DNA from: Deltaproteobacteria bacterium
GTDB lineage: Bacteria > Desulfobacterota > Desulfovibrionia > Desulfovibrionales > Desulfovibrionaceae
Reading direction: 5' to 3'
Length of the DNA stretch: 6,058 nucleotides
Assembly (NCBI GenBank): GCA_031280335.1
Contig: JAITGZ010000258.1
Coordinates: 1-6,058 of the forward strand
Part shown: positions 4,501-6,058 of the stretch, one piece after another
Numbering within the stretch: the stretch's first letter is position 1
How the letters are laid out: every line of letters starts with the position of its first letter
Translations under genes and position numbers: made by a program
Notes under the pieces: model-generated
The model's input: only the letters and a program-made list of their open reading frames with translations
The model's database searches: none
Told to the model about the DNA's origin: nothing

Positions 4501-5832
4501 GGCCCCTTTGCGTATGTTCAGGCATTTCATGTCCTGTCCGCCTATATCCAGAATAAATTCCACGCCGGGCAGGGTATTTTCCGAAGCCTTGTAATGGGCC
4601 ACAGTCTCCACTTCTCCGTGGTCGGCTTTGAAGGCGGCCTTGATCAGATGCTCGCCGTAGCCGGTGGCTGTTACGCCGCCCAAGGCGGTGCCGGGGGGCA
4701 TTTGCGCGTATAAATCCTTGATCATTTCCAGCACTATGCTTACAGGATTGCCCTTATTGCCGCTGTAAAAGCTGTATAGAAGCTCGTTGTTTTCGCCCAG
4801 GGCGGCGGCTTTGGTGGTGGTGGATCCGGAATCTATGCCCAGAAAGACCAGTCCGGAGTACGTGGATAAATCCCTCCGCTTCACTGTGGCCTGGGCATGG
4901 CGGGCGCGGAATTCGGCCAGTTCTTCCGTGCTGGAAAAAAGCGGGGCAAGCAGGTTTATGGCGGAAAGGGTGTTGGGGGGGCTTTTTTCTATGCGTTGGA
5001 TAAGTTCCACCAGGGTGGTGGGAGGATAATCCGATCTGGCGAGCAGGGCCGCCCCCATGGCTACAAACAGCTTGGCGTTGTCAGGAAAGATGACTTCATC
5101 GTCTTTGAGTTTGAGCGTTTTGACGAACAAATGGCGCAGCATGGAAAGGAAGTTGAGCGGGCCGCCCAAAAAGGCCACCCGGCCGCGAATGGGCTTACCG
5201 CAGGCCAGGCCGCTGATGGTCTGGTTGACAATGGCCTGTAGAATGGAGGCAGCAATGTCTTCTTTGGAAGCCCCTTCGTTGATCAGGGGCTGCACATCGG
5301 TTTTGGCGAACACCCCGCAGCGCGAGGCAATGGGGTAAATGGTCTTGTGCCCCTGGGCCAGATGATTAAGACCAGCGGCATCCGTTTCCAGCAGCGTGGC
5401 CATCTGGTCGATGAACGCCCCTGTTCCTCCGGCGCAGCTGTTGTTCATGCGTTGATCAACGCCATACCGATCAAAATAGGTTATTTTGGCGTCTTCCCCA
5501 CCCAATTCAATGGCCACATCGGTATGGGGGGCGAAGGTTTCAATGGCTTTGGTCCCGGCAATGACCTCCTGTTCAAAGGGTAAGTCCAGCACCTTGGACA
5601 GGGCCAGGCCGCCGGAACCGCTCATCACGGGCCGTATGCGCACGTCGCCGTATTCAAGCGCGGCATCACGCAAAAGAGAAAGCACGGTCTGGCGCACATC
5701 GGAGAAGTGCCAGCGATAATCTTGAAAAATCAGTTTTTCCGATTGATCGAGAAAGGCAAGTTTGACAGTGGTTGAACCTATGTCAATGCCCGCGCGCAGG
5801 CAGTTTTGCGTATTTAGGTCATTGCCGGGCAT
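1510..5832 (-). CDS. Acyl-CoA dehydratase activase-related fusion protein (tandem activase, DUF2229, HgdB-like)
   Basis: A 1440-residue cytoplasmic protein of the BadF/BadG/BcrA/BcrD-HgdC superfamily, usually annotated 2-hydroxyacyl-CoA dehydratase activase-related. Known relatives use ATP to push an electron from a [4Fe-4S] activator onto a dehydratase or double-cubane reductase. The substrate here is unknown. Domains in order: activase 1 (about 12-270: GIDIGSTT 15-22, ELGGEDAK 109-116, NSCAGGTG 131-138, FLGGP 221-225); activase 2 (about 328-588: GIDSGSTT 332-339, DIGGQDMK 429-436, NEACSAGCGSF 451-461, VQGGA 545-549); a four-cysteine module C615, C618, C622, C641; a DUF2229-type region (about 683-900: PSESACYPAKLVHGH 728-742, NHYNCP 771-776) continuing to FGCGLDALTVDQV 946-958; a Pro/basic linker (about 1000-1022); and an HgdB-like region (about 1028-1420: NDACYPC 1075-1081, GGQC 1110-1113, QPFACLPNH 1369-1377). 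Cluster cysteines C133/C172 and C454/C493 are each 39 residues apart. Intact, and of a length typical for these fusions. The ATG at 5832 has only a weak ribosome site, but fits the short N-terminus before the first nucleotide-binding loop. Confidence 0.93.
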   Translation of the reverse strand: MPGNDLNTQNCLRAGIDIGSTTVKLAFLDQSEKLIFQDYRWHFSDVRQTVLSLLRDAALEYGDVRIRPVMSGSGGLALSKVLDLPFEQEVIAGTKAIETFAPHTDVAIELGGEDAKITYFDRYGVDQRMNNSCAGGTGAFIDQMATLLETDAAGLNHLAQGHKTIYPIASRCGVFAKTDVQPLINEGASKEDIAASILQAIVNQTISGLACGKPIRGRVAFLGGPLNFLSMLRHLFVKTLKLKDDEVIFPDNAKLFVAMGAALLARSDYPPTTLVELIQRIEKSPPNTLSAINLLAPLFSSTEELAEFRARHAQATVKRRDLSTYSGLVFLGIDSGSTTTKAAALGENNELLYSFYSGNKGNPVSIVLEMIKDLYAQMPPGTALGGVTATGYGEHLIKAAFKADHGEVETVAHYKASENTLPGVEFILDIGGQDMKCLNIRKGAIHSISLNEACSAGCGSFIETFARSLHMDVANFAQMALSAAQPVDLGTRCTVFMNSMVKQAQKEGATVADISAGLSYAVIRNALYKVIRLRRIDDLPEKIIVQGGAFYNEAVLRAFELLTGRQVIRMDIAGLMGAYGAAMIARERHTPGRVSSFIRPEELPSFRVEKRLDNCAFCGNRCRIIINTFNDGRKFISGNRCEKGAQAESAPEREALPNLYAYKLERMFNYRPLDKEKARRGSVGIPRVLNQFENYPFWHTFFTRLGFQVVLSSRSSNGLYKLGMDTIPSESACYPAKLVHGHIEYLMARKVDRIFFPSVTYEWREFNHASNHYNCPVVSSYSEVIRCNVDTIRSRKIKFHNPFLNMADLKSMRRVLTGEFKNDGLGSREIASALEEAWVEMQKAREDIRNKGAETLEYLQQNGRRGVVLAGRPYHIDPGINHGIDKLITEEGMAVLTEDSVAHLGAPRITEKLRVVDQWSYHSRLYGAAALAAVSPRLDLVQLTSFGCGLDALTVDQVDEILQAENKIYTLIKIDEGDNLGAARIRVRSLKAALDERERRNKPVAAPSPGNKVPSPRKSPFMPHMREDYTILAPQMSPVHFSLLVPAFRAEGYNLTILDAPGKTALEYGLKYVHNDACYPCIMVTGQLIEAVASGRYDLNRTALIISQTGGQCRATNYIALIRKALRDMGWDHIPVISLNAAGLEDNPGFSYSFRLIKKAVQAVLYGDLLMRCLYRMRPYETEKGSADALYARWDARCRESLAGKSGLNEFKSLIAGIVGDFERLPISGARKPRVGVVGEILVKFHPEANNNLVEKIEAEGGEAVVPDLLDFFLYCTYGPRYDRSHYGLGLKASLAYNTATTLIEWMRGFMRQRLKRSPLFGLPIHINKLAELASGMVSLGNQSGEGWLLAGEMMELLETGVNNIVCVQPFACLPNHITGRGMLKALKERYPAANITAIDYDPGVSEVNQINRLKLMMTVARNAAAGSLMPVPTPETFQL

Positions 5833-5868
5833 TGATCACAAACTCGCTGGATATTTAAACATTACCAT

Positions 5869-5896
5869 ATTATAAAGACTTGCGGCATTATGCAAA
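5869..5896 (-). promoter_or_regulatory. Sigma-70-type promoter for the large activase gene
   Basis: Leftward, a perfect -10 box TATAAT (5874-5869) is preceded after 16 bases by TTTGCA (5896-5891, 4 of 6 to the -35 consensus). The predicted start near 5862 leaves a leader of about 30 bases. A Fur-like AT palindrome at 5894-5908 overlaps the -35 box, so the promoter may be regulated. Confidence 0.55.
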
Positions 5897-5908
5897 TAAT
5901 AATTATTA
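5894..5908. promoter_or_regulatory. Possible second Fur-like operator, AT palindrome
   Basis: AAATAATAATTATTA keeps the full inner core ATAATNATTAT of the 7-1-7 Fur consensus and matches 11 of 14 defined positions. It also contains the perfect 12-base palindrome TAATAATTATTA (5897-5908). It overlaps the -35 box of the large gene. The surrounding DNA is very AT-rich, so a chance match is a real possibility. Confidence 0.3.
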
Positions 5909-6058
5909 AGATTAATTCCTATTAAATATCTCTTTTAATCATAAAATTCACACTAGTCCATAGTATTTTTTAAAAAGCCAGGTTGACATATTTAATTTAA
6001 TTTTTTTAAAGTGTTGTGGATACGTATTTGGAAAATCGGTGTTTTGAGGGCGGTTTAT
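5909..6058. other. AT-rich intergenic DNA with a possible rightward promoter
   Basis: No ORF is supported. A perfect -35 box TTGACA (5983-5988) is followed by T/A-rich DNA with weak -10 candidates (TTTAAA at 6005-6010, spacer 16; TAAAGT at 6007-6012, spacer 18). It could start a rightward transcript for a gene beyond the window, divergent from the large gene. There is no start codon with a ribosome binding site before the end of the window. Confidence 0.3.

Noticed and set aside
6015..6023. TGTGGATAC, 8 of 9 to a DnaA box, beside AT-rich DNA
   Set aside because: It is a single imperfect box with no repeats or replication genes in view; too little to suggest an origin.

Overview
The window most likely comes from an anaerobic Gram-negative bacterium. 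It encodes a signal-peptide-bearing outer-membrane beta-barrel protein and a very large oxygen-sensitive-type ATP-dependent activase/reductase of the 2-hydroxyacyl-CoA dehydratase activator superfamily. Coding DNA is moderately GC-rich and the promoter regions are strongly AT-rich. This would suit a sulfate reducer of the Desulfovibrio group, but that placement is inference from gene types and composition, not a match I could test.

Layout: positions 1-64 are a short stretch with no supported feature. A 240-residue outer-membrane protein gene runs leftward at 65-787. The 722-base gap at 788-1509 contains no conventional gene but is dense in signals. These are: back-to-back promoters with overlapping -35 boxes at 840-890; a 22-codon small ORF with a strong ribosome binding site at 941-1009; a perfect GC-rich hairpin at 1008-1040 that can act as a terminator for both strands; and, coming from the other side, a leftward promoter whose spacer holds a perfect 7-1-7 palindrome (1199-1213) resembling a Fur box, preceded by an AT-rich tract. 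That promoter would make a structured, gene-less RNA of about 175 nt ending at the same terminator. From 1215 to 1509 I see only AT-rich DNA and a GC-rich hairpin. A single 1440-codon gene fills 1510-5832 (leftward). Its promoter region at 5862-5908 also carries a Fur-like palindrome. The right end (5909-6058) is AT-rich non-coding DNA with a possible rightward promoter.

The large protein joins two complete ASKHA-type activase domains, a four-cysteine module, a DUF2229-type region and a C-terminal HgdB-like (dehydratase/double-cubane) region in one chain. It therefore looks like an ATP-driven low-potential electron pump and its reductase in one polypeptide, with an unknown substrate. This architecture is known in anaerobes but functionally uncharacterised.

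The best candidate for something undescribed is the small-RNA locus at 1003-1214: a putatively iron-regulated RNA with an exposed loop containing CCUCCUU, the complement of a Shine-Dalgarno sequence. It converges on a second small transcript encoding a 22-residue peptide. All transcript claims here are read from sequence patterns only.
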